A DNA stretch of 64,000 nucleotides, from contig CASDXV010000002.1 of the NCBI GenBank assembly GCA_949285255.1, positions 1 to 64,000 on the forward strand. The letters are read 5' to 3'. The stretch is from an uncultured bacterium (GTDB taxonomy: Bacteria > Cyanobacteriota > Vampirovibrionia > Gastranaerophilales > Gastranaerophilaceae). Positions 15,536-25,314 of the stretch are shown in pieces; positions within the stretch are counted from its first letter, which is position 1, and each line of letters starts with the position of its first letter. The translations under genes were made by a program, and so were the position numbers. The notes beneath the pieces were generated by a model. That model saw nothing but the letters and a program-made list of their open reading frames with translations. It did not search any database and was not told the DNA's origin.

Positions 15536-18030
15536 AAAGTCTTTAAATTGCCTATTGAGGCGTCAACCGACTTAACACCGTTTTTTGCAAAGTCGACTTT
15601 ATACGCTGCACTTAACCCCTCTCCCTCTACTTCAAGGATATGCCCTATTCCAAATTGAGGATGAAAAACTCTTGTACCTGTCTTATACGTGTTAAAAGTG
15701 GGTTTAACAGCGCTTCCTGCAGGGCTTTTTGCCATAGCCTTGCACCTTGCGATAACATCTGCCATACTCTGCTCTTTAGCAGGTTTTTCAGGAGTATTTG
15801 CCTTTTTCTTAACTGCAAAAGACTTATTTGGCGTCCTCTCGACAGACTGCAGGGGCGGTTTTTTGATATTTTTAAGACTTGAGGCAAGGTTGTTTGAAAG
15901 CCCTCCGCCCGAGCTTGATGAACCTGCGTATGAAGATGAGGATTTAAACTCCTTTTTTTCTTTAATTTTACTTGCGGCACTTTTAAATGTTGAGCGCTTG
16001 TAGTCATCTTCATATTCTCTGTTTAATCTTCTTTGAGAAGAATTATCCTCCTCAAGCAGATTTGAGGGGATTTCATCTATAAATCTGCTTTTTGGAAAAT
16101 ACTTAATATCTCCCCAAATTCTTCTTCTCTGAGCCCAGCTAAGGTATAAATCATCTTTTGCTCGAGTTATGCCCACATACATAAGTCTGCGCTCTTCTTC
16201 AAGCTCGCCTGACGGCGCACCGAAGGCTATACTTCTTGAGTGCGGAAACATTCCCTCCTCTAACCCCGCAAGGAAAACTACAGGAAACTCAAGCCCTTTT
16301 GCTGCATGCAGAGTCATTAGAGTGACTGACTTATCATCTTCATTCAGCTGGTCAATGTCAGATACCAGTGCTACCTGAGAAAGGAAATTGCCCAAAAGCC
16401 CTAAGTCATCTTCCTCATCGCCCAAGAACTCGTCACTTTCAAACTCTCTAACTACATTTACAAACTCTTGCAGGTTCTCTATTCTGGATTGAGATTCTAT
16501 GGAATTTTCTTCTCTCAATTCTGCCATATACCCTGAGCGCTCAAGCACAATAGGTACAAACTCAGACAGCTCAACAGAGTTTTGATTTCTGGAAAAATCT
16601 TTTATCAAATCTCTAAAACCTATAAGTCGAGTCTTTGTTGAGGCGTTAAAATCATCAATATTTTCAATATCATCTAAAACATCAAAAATCGAACAATCCA
16701 TCTCATCGGCAAGCGCAGCAAGTTTGCTTACCGTAGTATCGCCTATTGAGCGCTTAGGAGTGTTTATAATTCTTCTTAAACTCGCTGAATCACTGTGGTT
16801 ATATATGAGTTTTAAGTAAGCGATTATGTCTTTTATTTCTTTTCTGTCGTAAAACTTTAAACCCCCTACGATTTTATAAGGAATGGAATTTGACATAAGG
16901 GCTTCTTCAATACCGCGTGATTGAGCGTTTGTGCGATACAAAACCGCTATATCATCAAGACTTATACCGAGATTTCTTATCTTGCCTGCAATGTAACTTG
17001 ACTCTTCATAATCATCCCCCGCTTCAAAGATTTTTATCTTTGAGCCCGAGCCTTTTTGGGAGTATAGGTTTTTCTCCATTCTCTCGTTATTATTTATAAT
17101 AACCGCATTTGCAGCATCAAGAATATTTGCGGTTGAGCGATAATTTTGCTCAAGTTTTATGAGTTTTGTATTTTTATAATCTTTTTGAAAATTTAAAATA
17201 ATCTTAAAATCAGCTCCGCGCCAAGAGTAAATTGACTGGTCAACATCACCCACGGCACACAGACTGCCTGATTTGTCTTTAGAACCATCTGTCGGGTAGA
17301 GCATATTTATAAGGTCATATTGAGCTTTGTTTGTATCTTGAAACTCATCTACCAAAATATGCAAAAATCTATTAGCGTATTTTTCCCTGACTTCAGGGTT
17401 ATTTTCAAGCAAATTTACACTAAGCATTAGCATATCGTCAAAATCAAGCGCGTTATTTTGTGACAGTTGTTTTTCGTATTCATAATACACCTGCGCTATT
17501 TTGTCCGACTGATAATCTCTTGCAGTGGTAGAAAAAGCATAAGCGTCCTGCATTTTGTTTTTAGCATTTGAGATGACGGACTTTATCATCTTTGGCTCAA
17601 AGCTTTTCTCATCAAGGTTGAGTTTTTTAAGAGCGTTTTTAATAACAGTTTTTGTATCCGTATCATCGTAAATTACATAGTTATTATTCCAGCTCCTGCC
17701 GTCTTTTGTCTTATAGTTTTCTAAATCTCTTCTTAAAATCCTGCCGCAAATGTTGTGAAATGTGCCTACCCACATACGTTTTACCACTTCTTCGCCAAGA
17801 TAATTTGAAAGCCTTTGCTGCATTTCTTTTGCAGCTTTATTTGTAAAAGTAACCGCTAAAATATCATAAGGATTGACACCTGATTCAACAAGGTTAGCAA
17901 TGCGCGAAGTCAGGACTTTGGTCTTGCCGCTGCCAGCTCCTGCCAATACTAAAATCGCTCCGTATTTTTCCTCTACTGCCTGACGCTGCTGTTCATTTAG
18001 CCCGCTCAGAAAAGATTTATCCGCAATCAT
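15532..18030 (-). CDS. pcrA: UvrD/PcrA-type DNA helicase
   Basis: The 832-aa protein has the superfamily 1A motifs: GxGKT (AGAGSGKTKVL), VDEFQDTN, GDVDQSIYSWRGAD, LEQNYRS, TLHAAKGLEFPVVF and RLMYVGITRAK. It unwinds DNA 3' to 5' in repair and in clearing replication conflicts. After a disordered serine/lysine-rich linker (residues about 680-780), the C-terminus forms a Tudor-like domain (GTRVFHPQFGIGHILEVEG), which in PcrA contacts RNA polymerase. Length is at the upper end of the family. It is convergent with the ClpN-repeat gene. Confidence 0.95.
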   Translation of the reverse strand: MIADKSFLSGLNEQQRQAVEEKYGAILVLAGAGSGKTKVLTSRIANLVESGVNPYDILAVTFTNKAAKEMQQRLSNYLGEEVVKRMWVGTFHNICGRILRRDLENYKTKDGRSWNNNYVIYDDTDTKTVIKNALKKLNLDEKSFEPKMIKSVISNAKNKMQDAYAFSTTARDYQSDKIAQVYYEYEKQLSQNNALDFDDMLMLSVNLLENNPEVREKYANRFLHILVDEFQDTNKAQYDLINMLYPTDGSKDKSGSLCAVGDVDQSIYSWRGADFKIILNFQKDYKNTKLIKLEQNYRSTANILDAANAVIINNNERMEKNLYSQKGSGSKIKIFEAGDDYEESSYIAGKIRNLGISLDDIAVLYRTNAQSRGIEEALMSNSIPYKIVGGLKFYDRKEIKDIIAYLKLIYNHSDSASLRRIINTPKRSIGDTTVSKLAALADEMDCSIFDVLDDIENIDDFNASTKTRLIGFRDLIKDFSRNQNSVELSEFVPIVLERSGYMAELREENSIESQSRIENLQEFVNVVREFESDEFLGDEEDDLGLLGNFLSQVALVSDIDQLNEDDKSVTLMTLHAAKGLEFPVVFLAGLEEGMFPHSRSIAFGAPSGELEEERRLMYVGITRAKDDLYLSWAQRRRIWGDIKYFPKSRFIDEIPSNLLEEDNSSQRRLNREYEDDYKRSTFKSAASKIKEKKEFKSSSSYAGSSSSGGGLSNNLASSLKNIKKPPLQSVERTPNKSFAVKKKANTPEKPAKEQSMADVIARCKAMAKSPAGSAVKPTFNTYKTGTRVFHPQFGIGHILEVEGEGLSAAYKVDFAKNGVKSVDASIGNLKTF

Positions 18031-18131
18031 TTGTAAAAAACTTCCTCTAAAATTGTTAAGGACTTCCCAAAATGGGCAAAGTCATGGTATTATTAACATT
18101 ATAATATAAAAACAGATAACAGGGAAATTAA

Positions 18132-18698
18132 ATGAGCGAAAACGAAAAAGAAAACCGACAACAATCAATTGTAGTACCTCTTGATGATTTAGACAAGGTA
18201 TCTGAAGATGATATTCACAAAGTTGATACACTGGCTCAGGAGCTTGCAACAATAAGACAAAGCGCTAAAAGAATAGCAATAATCGGTAGTCGTAACCTCA
18301 CAATTACCCACCAGCAAATAATTGAAACACTTACAACAAGCCTTGTTATGCAAGGTAACACAATAATCACATCGGGCGGTTCTTCAGGAACAAATGCAGC
18401 AGCCATAAGAGGCGCTATGAAAGCAAACCCCGATAAATTAAAAGTTATTCTTCCCCAGACAATAGGCCAGCAGCCATCAGACGTACAAGACCAGCTTATC
18501 GGCGTACCAAACATTATTGAGCACCCCGACAGAGCTATGATGACACTTGCTGATGCTTCAAGAATATGCAACAGAGAGATAATAAGCGAATGTCAGCAGC
18601 TTATTTGTTTTCTTTCTCATACTTCAAACACTTTACACAAAGCGGTTGATTTTGCAGAAGATTCTCACAAAGTTGTTACGGTATTTTACCTTGACTAA
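18132..18698 (+). CDS. DprA-like SLOG-superfamily protein
   Basis: This 188-aa protein has a Rossmann-type core: RIAIIGSRNLT, GNTIITSGGSSGTNAAAIRGAM, and a later ICFLSHTSNTLHKAVDFAED. This matches the short DprA/Smf-related proteins annotated in cyanobacteria as DNA recombination-mediator protein A. The GGxxGT nucleotide-binding loop is intact. Full DprA is longer and has extra SAM and winged-helix domains, which are missing here. Role in transformation or in nucleotide binding is not certain. SD AGGGA is well placed, and a weak terminator follows. Confidence 0.75.
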   Translation: MSENEKENRQQSIVVPLDDLDKVSEDDIHKVDTLAQELATIRQSAKRIAIIGSRNLTITHQQIIETLTTSLVMQGNTIITSGGSSGTNAAAIRGAMKANPDKLKVILPQTIGQQPSDVQDQLIGVPNIIEHPDRAMMTLADASRICNREIISECQQLICFLSHTSNTLHKAVDFAEDSHKVVTVFYLD

Positions 18699-18701
18699 TA
18701 T

Positions 18702-18725
18702 AAACGGTTGAAATTAATCCCGTTT
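18702..18725 (+). terminator. Weak terminator before atpD
   Basis: AAACGG and CCGTTT form a 6-bp stem with a 12-nt loop, then a short T-run. It separates the DprA-like gene from atpD. Confidence 0.45.
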
Positions 18726-18774
18726 TTAACAAAATTGAGAAAATTTTTCATATAATTATCTTAAAAGATTATAA

Positions 18775-20207
<1,433 letters not shown>

Positions 20208-20208
<1 letters not shown>

Positions 20209-20624
20209 TGAATGAAAATTCAAATAAAATTAAAGTAAAAGTAATAACTCACGAAAAAGTAGTCTTTGAGCGCGATGTTGACGAGCTTTATGTTCAAAGC
20301 ACAGACGGAAGATTGGGTATTTTGCCCAATCACATCCCTATAGTTTGCGCTCTTGATATCGGTGTGACAAAAGTTATAGCTGATAAAGAACCAATTCATA
20401 TCACAACTATGGCGGGCGTTTTGCAGTTTAGCCAAAATGAGGCGACAATTTTAACCGATATTGCTGAACTTGGCGACGATATTGACCTTGCTCGCGCAAA
20501 CGCTGCAAAAGAGCGTGCTCAAGCAAGAATTAACGCTAAAGACGAGAAAGACGATATTTTAAGAGCGCAGTTTGCCCTTGCAAAAGCAATCGCAAGAATT
20601 AGCGCAAAAGAAAAACATATCTAA
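20208..20624 (+). CDS. atpC: ATP synthase F1 subunit epsilon
   Basis: The 138-aa product has the N-terminal beta-sandwich (TDGRLGILPNHIPIVCALDIG) and a C-terminal two-helix part (IDLARANAAKERAQARI) of epsilon. It links F1 to the rotor and inhibits wasteful ATP hydrolysis. The ATG overlaps the atpD stop by one base, so translation is coupled. Its end overlaps a convergent small ORF by 4 nt. Confidence 0.95.
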
Positions 20625-20788
20625 ATTTCATATCCCGCAACAGATAAAATAAGAGTGTTTTCTTTTGTATCAATTACTGCCCACCTGATAGGGTCAATGC
20701 CTTGTGCTTTTATCTCTTGTTCAATAAATTCAGTCTTTGGGGGCAAATTATTTGCTTTTATTTGAATTATTTTATCAACTATTTTCAT
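20621..20788 (-). CDS. Small conserved-looking protein, 55 aa
   Basis: The ATG at 20788 overlaps the TGA of the upstream nucleoside transporter in an ATGA junction, a classic coupling signal. The product (MKIVDKIIQIKANNLPPKTE...) ends in PIRWAVIDTKENTLILSVAGYEI and predicts helix-helix-beta-beta. There is no membrane segment. A longer in-frame start at 20812 would lie inside the transporter gene. I recognise no family. The tight coupling to the transporter, rather than homology, supports its reality. Confidence 0.55.
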   Translation of the reverse strand: MKIVDKIIQIKANNLPPKTEFIEQEIKAQGIDPIRWAVIDTKENTLILSVAGYEI

Positions 20789-22062
20789 CCAAGCAAAATT
20801 CCTGCCATACAAGCTGAAATATATGAGGCAAAAGTACCACAGATAAGGGCTTTTATACCAAGTGTTGCAAGGTCTTTTCTCCTTGTAGGCGCAAGCTCAC
20901 CGATACCGCCTATTTGAATTGCAACAGAGCCGAAGTTTGCAAAACCGCACAGTGCAAAGCTTGCAATAACTTCTGCCTTATGCGTGATAATTCCTTGCAA
21001 ACCGACTAAATCCGTATAGGCAATAAATTCGTTTAGTACGAGTTTTTCGCCCATCATAGCGCCAACACTGGCGCAATCTGTAAAAGGAACACCCATAATA
21101 AGCGCAAAGAAAGAAAAGATTGAGCCCAAAATTGTCTTTAAATTCAAATCCGTAAGGTCAATAAAGGGCAGATTTATATGTAAAACATTATGCAAAAACA
21201 ACCCTACATAACCAAGCGACCAGTCAATCATAGAAATTAGCGCCAATAACGCAACAAGCATTGCTATAACATTCAATGACACCCTCATACCATCTGAAGC
21301 ACCGTGTGCTATAGCATCAATAAGATTGACATAAGGACTTTTTATGTCAATTTTGACTTCATCTTTTGTCTTTGACTCCTCAGTTTCAGGGAAAACAATT
21401 TTTGAAACAACAAGCGCGCCGGGTGCTGCCATGATACTTGCAGCAAGCAAAAACTTAGCATCTACACCCATTGCAATGTAAATTGCCATAACCCCGCCTG
21501 CAATACAGGCCATTGAACCTGTCATAGAGGCCAGAAGTTCTGATTTTGTAGCGGTTGCAAGGTAAGGGCGAATAAGAATTTGAGCCTCAACCTGCCCTAC
21601 AAAAGCACTTGCAATATTAGAAAGCGCCTCAGCGCCTGAAACATTCATAATTTTATACATAATTTTTGCAAAAAACTGCACCACTCTTTGCATTATGCCA
21701 AAGTGATAGAGAATATTAACTATTGCCAATACAAAAATTATTGTTATTACAAGCTTTGTGGCAAATAAGAAATTAGCCCCCGGGTAGAAAATAGAGTCAA
21801 TTTTCTCCGGTGAATCATTCAAAAAGCCAAAAACAAAGTCGCCACCTGCGTTTGCAAAGTATAAGATTTTTTCAATACACTTTGCAACTCCTGAAATTAT
21901 CTTTTGACCAAGAGGTATTGTTAATATAAAAACAGCAAGCAAAAACTGAAGCAAAAGGCCCGATATAACGGTTTTTAAGCTGATTGCTTTTCTGTTGTTA
22001 GACATAAGGTAACATATGCCTAGAATAATTACTATACCTATAATTCCGACAAATCTTTCCAA
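20785..22062 (-). CDS. nupC: Concentrative nucleoside transporter
   Basis: The 425-aa integral membrane protein matches CNT/NupC transporters. Conserved segments include GQVEAQILIRPYL, SMTGSMACIAGGVMA, GASDGMRVSLNVIAMLVALLALI, GVPFTDCASVGAMMGEKLVLNEF, and ALCGFANFGSVAIQIGGIGELAP. About ten membrane segments are visible. It imports nucleosides with H+ or Na+. The start is a TTG with AGGAG about 10 nt upstream. It works naturally with the purine nucleoside phosphorylase at 2.8 kb. It is co-transcribed with the 55-aa ORF downstream. Confidence 0.95.
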   Translation of the reverse strand: MERFVGIIGIVIILGICYLMSNNRKAISLKTVISGLLLQFLLAVFILTIPLGQKIISGVAKCIEKILYFANAGGDFVFGFLNDSPEKIDSIFYPGANFLFATKLVITIIFVLAIVNILYHFGIMQRVVQFFAKIMYKIMNVSGAEALSNIASAFVGQVEAQILIRPYLATATKSELLASMTGSMACIAGGVMAIYIAMGVDAKFLLAASIMAAPGALVVSKIVFPETEESKTKDEVKIDIKSPYVNLIDAIAHGASDGMRVSLNVIAMLVALLALISMIDWSLGYVGLFLHNVLHINLPFIDLTDLNLKTILGSIFSFFALIMGVPFTDCASVGAMMGEKLVLNEFIAYTDLVGLQGIITHKAEVIASFALCGFANFGSVAIQIGGIGELAPTRRKDLATLGIKALICGTFASYISACMAGILLG

Positions 22063-22490
22063 AACCAGAGAGCTCCTTTTTGTTTAATTATAACCAAAAA
22101 GAAACTTCCATGCAAAATTAAGATTTATTGCTTGCTAAGCGCCCTCGCGCTAAGCTCGTACTTGCTTACGCAATGCTCCTGTGGGTATCTCGCGCCGTTG
22201 CGCTCGATTATCCTACGCACCCCAAGGGCGTTTCCAAACTCTAAGGCTCGCTTTAGCTCGCTAAGAGTTTGTGGGCATCGCCTATCAACAGTTGCGCCTG
22301 CGTACTTGCTCATCGCAAGTCCTTAGGCTCACTCTGGCTTACGCAATAAAAAAGCGAGCCGACCAACATTTTGAACCCGTCCAAAAATCTTTTATCGCAA
22401 CCCCGAATATAGATGACAGGTAGTTATCGACTCACCTCTTATATATTACACTATTTTTTAGCGCATTTTATCGCCCGTTAGAATTAACGC
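22063..22490. repeat. GC-rich repeat island in a 430-bp gap
   Basis: Bases about 22130-22350 are clearly richer in G+C than the rest of the window and internally repetitive. GCTTACGCAA occurs at 22164-22173 and 22337-22346. CGTACTTGCT occurs at 22157-22166 and 22301-22310. GTGGG(T/C)ATC occurs at 22181 and 22271, so there are two degenerate tandem units of about 90-140 bp. A 62-codon minus-strand ORF crosses it but has low-complexity repetitive codons and no ribosome site. I see no RNA gene. It looks like an intergenic repeat family or a mobile-element remnant. Confidence 0.5.
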
Positions 22491-23255
22491 TCAGGCATTA
22501 TTTTTTGTATAATTTTCATACAAAAAATTAATAATATAATTTGCACACAAAAGTCCGCTGACAGCAGGTACTACAGGGGTTGAGGCGGGGGTGAATTTTG
22601 TTATCTCAATTTGAGTTTCATCCTTTTTAGTTATTTTTTCTATCGTTTTTATTTTTTTAAGAGATTTAGGGCTCTCATCGCTCCAGACAACCATCATGCC
22701 CGAGTCTATTCCCTCTTTTTTTAAACGGGAAATTACATTTTTTACAAAAGGGCATTTTGTCTTAATTTCAGATAAATCGCTGACTCTAAGTCTTGACGCA
22801 TCAAGTCTGTTACCTGCCCCAAGAGAAGTTATAACTTTGATATTATTATCTTTACAGTATTTTAAAAGCCCTATTTTTGAGCGCAGAGAATCAATCGCAT
22901 CTACCGTAAAATCAACGCCGCTACCAAAAATTTGCTCATTTTGCGACCCGTCATAAAAATCTTCATAAACAAAAATCTCTACATCAGGATTTATATCTTT
23001 CATCCTTTTTTTAAAAACTTCCGCCTTTTTAAACCCAACAGTAGAATTCAGCGCTATTATCTGCCTGTTTATATTGCTTTTTGAAACAGTATCAAAATCT
23101 ACAATGCTAAAAGTTCCGACCCCCGCTCTTACAAGCGCATCAAGAGCGTATCCGCCAACTCCGCCAAGGCCAAAAACCGCTATATGCAAGCCCTTTAGAT
23201 ACTCTTGAAACTCATCACCCCAATACATTGTACTTCTTGAGAAAATCTCATCCAT
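22491..23255 (-). CDS. tcdA: tRNA threonylcarbamoyladenosine dehydratase (TcdA)
   Basis: The 254-aa protein is a ThiF/MoeB/E1-fold enzyme with the ATP-binding GLGGVGGYALDALVRAGVG and DFDTVSKSNINRQ. The sequence order and the MYWGDEFQEYL N-terminus fit TcdA/CsdL, which cyclises t6A37 in tRNAs at ATP expense. It lacks the paired CxxC zinc motifs typical of ThiF and MoeB. It follows the sugar permease genes by only a few nucleotides, so it is probably read from their transcript. The very short SD spacing makes the exact start slightly uncertain. Confidence 0.85.
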   Translation of the reverse strand: MDEIFSRSTMYWGDEFQEYLKGLHIAVFGLGGVGGYALDALVRAGVGTFSIVDFDTVSKSNINRQIIALNSTVGFKKAEVFKKRMKDINPDVEIFVYEDFYDGSQNEQIFGSGVDFTVDAIDSLRSKIGLLKYCKDNNIKVITSLGAGNRLDASRLRVSDLSEIKTKCPFVKNVISRLKKEGIDSGMMVVWSDESPKSLKKIKTIEKITKKDETQIEITKFTPASTPVVPAVSGLLCANYIINFLYENYTKNNA

Positions 23256-23258
23256 GCC

Positions 23259-24104
23259 TTATCCCTTAACAGCTCCCTCGTTTGCCCCTGAGATAAAGTA
23301 TTTTTGCAAAGATACAAAGAAAATTACAATGGGCACAATTGATATCATTGAACCTGCCGCAATAAGCCTGTAGTCAGCGCTAAATGCACCTTGCAGATTA
23401 TTGATACCGACAGGCAGAGTGAATAACTTTTCGTTTGTTAAAACAATGCTGGGCCACAAAAACTCTCCCCAGCTGCCAATAAATGTAAATATTGCAAGAA
23501 CCGCAAGAGACGGTTTAATCATAGGAAGTAAAATCCTAAAGAAAATCTGCCAAGAATTGCACCCGTCAACAACGGCGCTTTCCTCAAGCTCTTTTGGTAT
23601 AGATAAAAACGCCTGCCTTAGGAGGAATATTCCAAATGCATTAACCGCAAAAGGAAGTATCATCCCGATATATCCTGCAAGCGCCCCGTATGAATCAACA
23701 AGATTTAACTTTAGAGTGATTATATAAACGGGAAGCATTATGGCTTGAAAAGGAACCATAATAGTTGCAAGTATTGCAAAGAAAGCTATTTTTTTACCCG
23801 CAAATTCCATTCTTGCAAGGGGATATGCCGCCATAGCAGAGAATATTAAATTTAAAATAACGGTAAAAAAAGCGACTATAAAGCTGTTTATAACATAGCC
23901 TACAATTGGTACAAGTCTTAATACTTCTTTGAAATTCTCAAGCGTAAAATCCTGCGGTATAAAAACCGGCGGATATTGAAAAATATTCTCCCCCGGCCCT
24001 TTAAGCGCGGTTGATAATAACCACAAAAAAGGCAGCAGTGATAAAACACAGACCAGAAGTAAAATTATATGAGCAGATATGCCTTTTAAAAAATTTTTAA
24101 TCAC
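23259..24104 (-). CDS. Carbohydrate ABC transporter permease, MalG type
   Basis: The 281-aa protein has six membrane segments and the EAA loop (EESAVVDGCNSWQIFFRILLP) that docks onto the ATPase. It belongs to the MalG/UgpE/LacG group that imports sugars or glycerol phosphates. The GTG start overlaps the TGA of the MalF-type gene upstream, so the pair is translated together. No substrate-binding protein or ATPase gene lies in the window next to it, so substrate cannot be inferred. A shared housekeeping ATPase elsewhere is common for this family. Confidence 0.92.
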   Translation of the reverse strand: MIKNFLKGISAHIILLLVCVLSLLPFLWLLSTALKGPGENIFQYPPVFIPQDFTLENFKEVLRLVPIVGYVINSFIVAFFTVILNLIFSAMAAYPLARMEFAGKKIAFFAILATIMVPFQAIMLPVYIITLKLNLVDSYGALAGYIGMILPFAVNAFGIFLLRQAFLSIPKELEESAVVDGCNSWQIFFRILLPMIKPSLAVLAIFTFIGSWGEFLWPSIVLTNEKLFTLPVGINNLQGAFSADYRLIAAGSMISIVPIVIFFVSLQKYFISGANEGAVKG

Positions 24105-24970
24105 AGTCCGTATTTTTTCCTTTCAAATACAAAAATATTGATTAGCGAAAAAGCCATAACCACAACAAGCAAAATTACCGCTGCAGCAGACGCTATACCT
24201 AAATCAAGGTTTTCAAAAGCTCTTTCGTAAATGTAGTACACAATTGTTTTTGTTGAATCAAGCGGGCCGCCTCGCGTCATAACATAAATTTCAACAAAGA
24301 CTTTTAGAGCCGATATTGAACTTATGGTTGAAACAAGGGCAATTGTAGGCATAATATGAGGAACCGTAACATTCATATGTTTTTGCCAGGATGATGCCCC
24401 GTCAACATCAGCAGCATCATAGAGGTCTTTTGGTACACCCATTAGGGCTGCAAGATAAATCATCATATAGTACCCGACACCTTTAAAAATAGTGACAAGA
24501 GCAACGGATATCATCGCAAACTTAGGGTCAGAAAGCCAGCCTATGGGTTTTATATGCAAAATATCAAGAAAATAGTTAAATAACCCCTCAGGAGCATACA
24601 ACCACTTAAAAGCTATTGCCACAACTACAATTGAGACAACAACGGGAAGATAAATTACAAGCTTGTATAAAGTCTTTCCTCTTATTTTAGTATTTAAAAG
24701 TACTGCCAAAAACAGCGGAAAAATAACCAAAAAAGGCACACATAAAATCAGAAAATAAAATGTATTTAAAATTGTTTTTAAAAATTGAGGGTTCTTTATA
24801 AGGTAAATATAATTAGCCCATGACGCGAATTGCGGATTGTATATGTCTTTTGAATAATCAAAAAAACTAAGATGTATCGTTTGCACAAAAGGTACAAAAA
24901 AGAACACTCCTAAGAGCACAAAGGCGGGTATTAAAAACAAATAGGGTGTTAAACGAAACATAAAACTCAT
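24101..24970 (-). CDS. Carbohydrate ABC transporter permease, MalF type
   Basis: The 289-aa membrane protein starts with a long hydrophobic segment (PYLFLIPAFVLLGVFFFVP). It has the EAA motif (DLYDAADVDGASSWQKHMNVTVP) of the MalF/UgpA/LacF permeases. With the MalG-type partner (4-nt overlap) it forms the membrane channel of a sugar ABC importer. About six helices are visible; the large periplasmic insertion of E. coli MalF is absent, as usual in UgpA-like forms. The ligand-binding protein is not present in the window. Confidence 0.92.
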   Translation of the reverse strand: MSFMFRLTPYLFLIPAFVLLGVFFFVPFVQTIHLSFFDYSKDIYNPQFASWANYIYLIKNPQFLKTILNTFYFLILCVPFLVIFPLFLAVLLNTKIRGKTLYKLVIYLPVVVSIVVVAIAFKWLYAPEGLFNYFLDILHIKPIGWLSDPKFAMISVALVTIFKGVGYYMMIYLAALMGVPKDLYDAADVDGASSWQKHMNVTVPHIMPTIALVSTISSISALKVFVEIYVMTRGGPLDSTKTIVYYIYERAFENLDLGIASAAAVILLVVVMAFSLINIFVFERKKYGL

Positions 24971-25063
24971 CTTCTAAATAATAAATGAATGACAAAAAAA
25001 ATTCAAATCCGTGGTTTAAATATTACAAAATATATGTTAAAATATATTTAGAAGGTATTGATA

Positions 25064-25123
25064 ATGTGGCAAGAAATTTTATGTTCGGGTTTTATATCCT
25101 TGAAGGAGGCAGGACATGATTGA
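25064..25123 (+). CDS. Possible 19-aa leader peptide overlapping tagged protein
   Basis: An ATG at 25064 opens a 19-codon frame (MWQEILCSGFISLKEAGHD) that ends at TGA 25121-25123, overlapping the start (25116) of the next gene by 8 nt. A weak SD-like AGAAGG lies 10 nt upstream. The last codons contain the strong SD of the following gene. It might be a uORF for translational coupling; coding status is unproven. Confidence 0.3.
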   Translation: MWQEILCSGFISLKEAGHD

Positions 25124-25313
25124 ACCTATTAAAATGAAACCTCAAAATTCAACAAATTTTAAGGGAATTAATGCAAATCATGACCCCCTAAATGCAAGAA
25201 ATTCCTACGCCAGTGTGCTTAAGGACAACGAGGGTGTACTTTATCAGGAAGCGCTTAAATTGCAGCGACAAGACCCCTCAAAAAACGGTAATTTAATAGA
25301 CCTAAAAGGCTAG
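25116..25313 (+). CDS. Small protein with NFKGI N-terminal tag
   Basis: The 65-aa product starts MIEPIKMKPQNSTNFKGI after an excellent SD (AAGGAGG). The N-terminal basic/polar stretch ending in NFKGI resembles the tags at the starts of several other proteins in this window (INFGG in the Clp/FtsH-like protein, NPFGITF in the 8.2-kb gene). The rest is polar helix without known motif. A terminator follows. Function unknown; a lineage-specific sorting or assembly tag is a guess. Confidence 0.6.
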   Translation: MIEPIKMKPQNSTNFKGINANHDPLNARNSYASVLKDNEGVLYQEALKLQRQDPSKNGNLIDLKG

Positions 25314-25314
25314 A

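Noticed and set aside
22125-22313. 62-codon minus-strand ORF
   Set aside because: It lies within a GC-rich repeat, has no ribosome site, and its codons simply follow the repeat; more likely non-coding.
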